Part shown: in pieces, positions 5,627-6,578 of the stretch
Layout: each line of letters starts with the position of its first letter
Numbering within the stretch: position 1 is the first letter of the stretch
Assembly: GCA_945862475.1 (NCBI GenBank)
Contig: CAMAYW010000142.1
Span: 1 to 6,578, forward strand
Origin: Bacteriovorax stolpii
GTDB taxonomy: Bacteria > Bdellovibrionota > Bacteriovoracia > Bacteriovoracales > Bacteriovoracaceae
DNA: 6,578 nt
Direction: 5' to 3'
Notes under the pieces: generated by a model
Database searches by the model: none
Seen by the model: the letters and a program-made list of their open reading frames with translations, nothing else
What the model was told of the DNA's origin: nothing
Translations under genes and position numbers: made by a program

Positions 5627-6578
5627 ATGTATCTTATCACAATGGCCCATCTCGGTGAAGCCCAGGGCACGATCGATAAATTTAACTTAATCAAATTGAG
5701 ACCAGATCTCTATAAAAACGAGACCATGGTTTTACTGATCACAGGCGAAGGCCCCTTTGAGGCGGCAACTAAAACAGCGTTAACCCTTCCACAATATGCA
5801 TTCAAAGAGGTTATTAACCTTGGAATTGCTGGAACCCTGACGGATGACTTTAAAATTGGTGATTTTTTTCCTGTCAGAAGTGTTTATCTTATTAACGACT
5901 TAAAACCCCAGTTTAAATCCTTCCCCTCACTTCCAGAAGGAAAGGACTGCCTCACAAGTTTTGAGCGTCTCCTAGACCCCAAAAGGGCCCAAGTTTTAAA
6001 GGGGATTGGAAGCCTCGTTGATCGAGAGGCCTGGGGAGTTGCCATGGCCGCGAAAACGGCGGGAGTGCCATTTAGGGCCTACAAAATAATCTCGGACATG
6101 GCCGGCACCACAAATGCCTGTGAACTTGTAAAAGAAAAGGCGCAAGCCTTTGGTGAATCTTTAGCAGAAAATCTATCAACACTTTTAATAACTGAAGCAA
6201 AAACTTCTGAAGAAATTGATCTCCCAGGATTCTATTTTACCTTTACAACAAATCATCAGTTTCGAAGTCTCATGTCGAAGCTAGAAATTAAATTCCAATT
6301 AAATCAAAAAGAGATTTTATTAAAGATTAACATTGATGAAATTAAAGAGATGGACCTTAGACCTAAAGAAAAGGCGAAGGTTCTTATTGAGAAGCTCGAA
6401 CATCTTTTAGATCCTACAAAAAAAATTCTTTCTGACATCCAAAAAGAAGTTACTCAAGATTTTTTAAAAGAGGGGTTAAAAGTTCAATTAGACCCCCATT
6501 GGGAAAATCCAGCTCTCATCATAAGCTTTGAAGCAAAAAATGATTCCGATATAGAAAACAAGATAAATTCACTAAGGA
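5627..6578 (+). CDS. Nucleoside phosphorylase/nucleosidase-like protein with C-terminal extension, 3'-partial
   Basis: The frame starts at ATG 5627 and is open to the window end (317 codons plus one base), so the C-terminus is missing. Residues 1-188 fit the PNP/MTAN (nucleoside phosphorylase, COG0775-type) fold: the first strand MYLITMAHLGEA with E11, the glycine-rich VLLITGEGP (35-43), VINLGIAGTL (62-71), VDREAWGVAMAA (131-142) with E134, and AYKIISDMAG with D157. E11, E134 and D157 match the catalytic Glu, Glu and Asp of methylthioadenosine/S-adenosylhomocysteine nucleosidase, so cleavage of an N-glycosidic bond is likely; the substrate is unknown. Residues about 198-317 form an additional domain I do not recognise, mixed strand and charged helix, with DPHWENPALIISFEAKND near the end. 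No in-frame alternative start exists upstream before a TGA at 5564. No proper Shine-Dalgarno is visible. Divergent from the reductase/regulator operon. Confidence 0.85.
   Translation, partial: MYLITMAHLGEAQGTIDKFNLIKLRPDLYKNETMVLLITGEGPFEAATKTALTLPQYAFKEVINLGIAGTLTDDFKIGDFFPVRSVYLINDLKPQFKSFPSLPEGKDCLTSFERLLDPKRAQVLKGIGSLVDREAWGVAMAAKTAGVPFRAYKIISDMAGTTNACELVKEKAQAFGESLAENLSTLLITEAKTSEEIDLPGFYFTFTTNHQFRSLMSKLEIKFQLNQKEILLKINIDEIKEMDLRPKEKAKVLIEKLEHLLDPTKKILSDIQKEVTQDFLKEGLKVQLDPHWENPALIISFEAKNDSDIENKINSLR

Overview
This 6.6 kb window is densely packed bacterial chromosome with low-to-moderate GC. It holds six protein-coding genes and only two intergenic gaps of any size, 144 and 54 bases. The style suggests a Bdellovibrionota bacterium, probably a Bacteriovorax/Halobacteriovorax-like predator or relative: AT-leaning codon use, a secreted trypsin-like protease of a type common in predatory and marine bacteria, an eukaryote-like cytosolic HAD 5'-nucleotidase, and an XRE regulator with an unfamiliar C-terminal half. 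That placement is inference. No rRNA, tRNA, CRISPR, insertion sequence or phage gene was found.

Left part (1-2249): a zinc metallopeptidase related to the M64 family runs rightward, probably cut at its 5' end by the window edge. It converges on a leftward gene for a secreted trypsin-like serine protease fused to C-terminal ankyrin repeats. Their stop codons share the sequence CTAG. Both are plausible degradative or secreted hydrolases.

Middle (2250-3764): a 144-base divergent promoter region separates the protease from a rightward HAD-IG 5'-nucleotidase (purine nucleotide dephosphorylation). The nucleotidase converges on the next leftward gene, again with overlapping stops (TTAG).

Right part (3761-6578): a leftward two-gene operon encodes an aldo/keto reductase followed, nine bases after its stop, by an XRE-family regulator. 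The reductase stop codon is part of the regulator's ribosome binding site. A 54-base region carrying a perfect 6-1-6 palindrome separates this operon from a rightward gene for a nucleoside phosphorylase/nucleosidase-like enzyme with an unidentified C-terminal domain, which runs off the window end.

Nothing here proves a new system. The parts most worth a second look are the protease-ankyrin fusion, the divergent reductase/regulator/nucleosidase module with its palindrome, and the unidentified C-terminal domains of the regulator and the nucleosidase.
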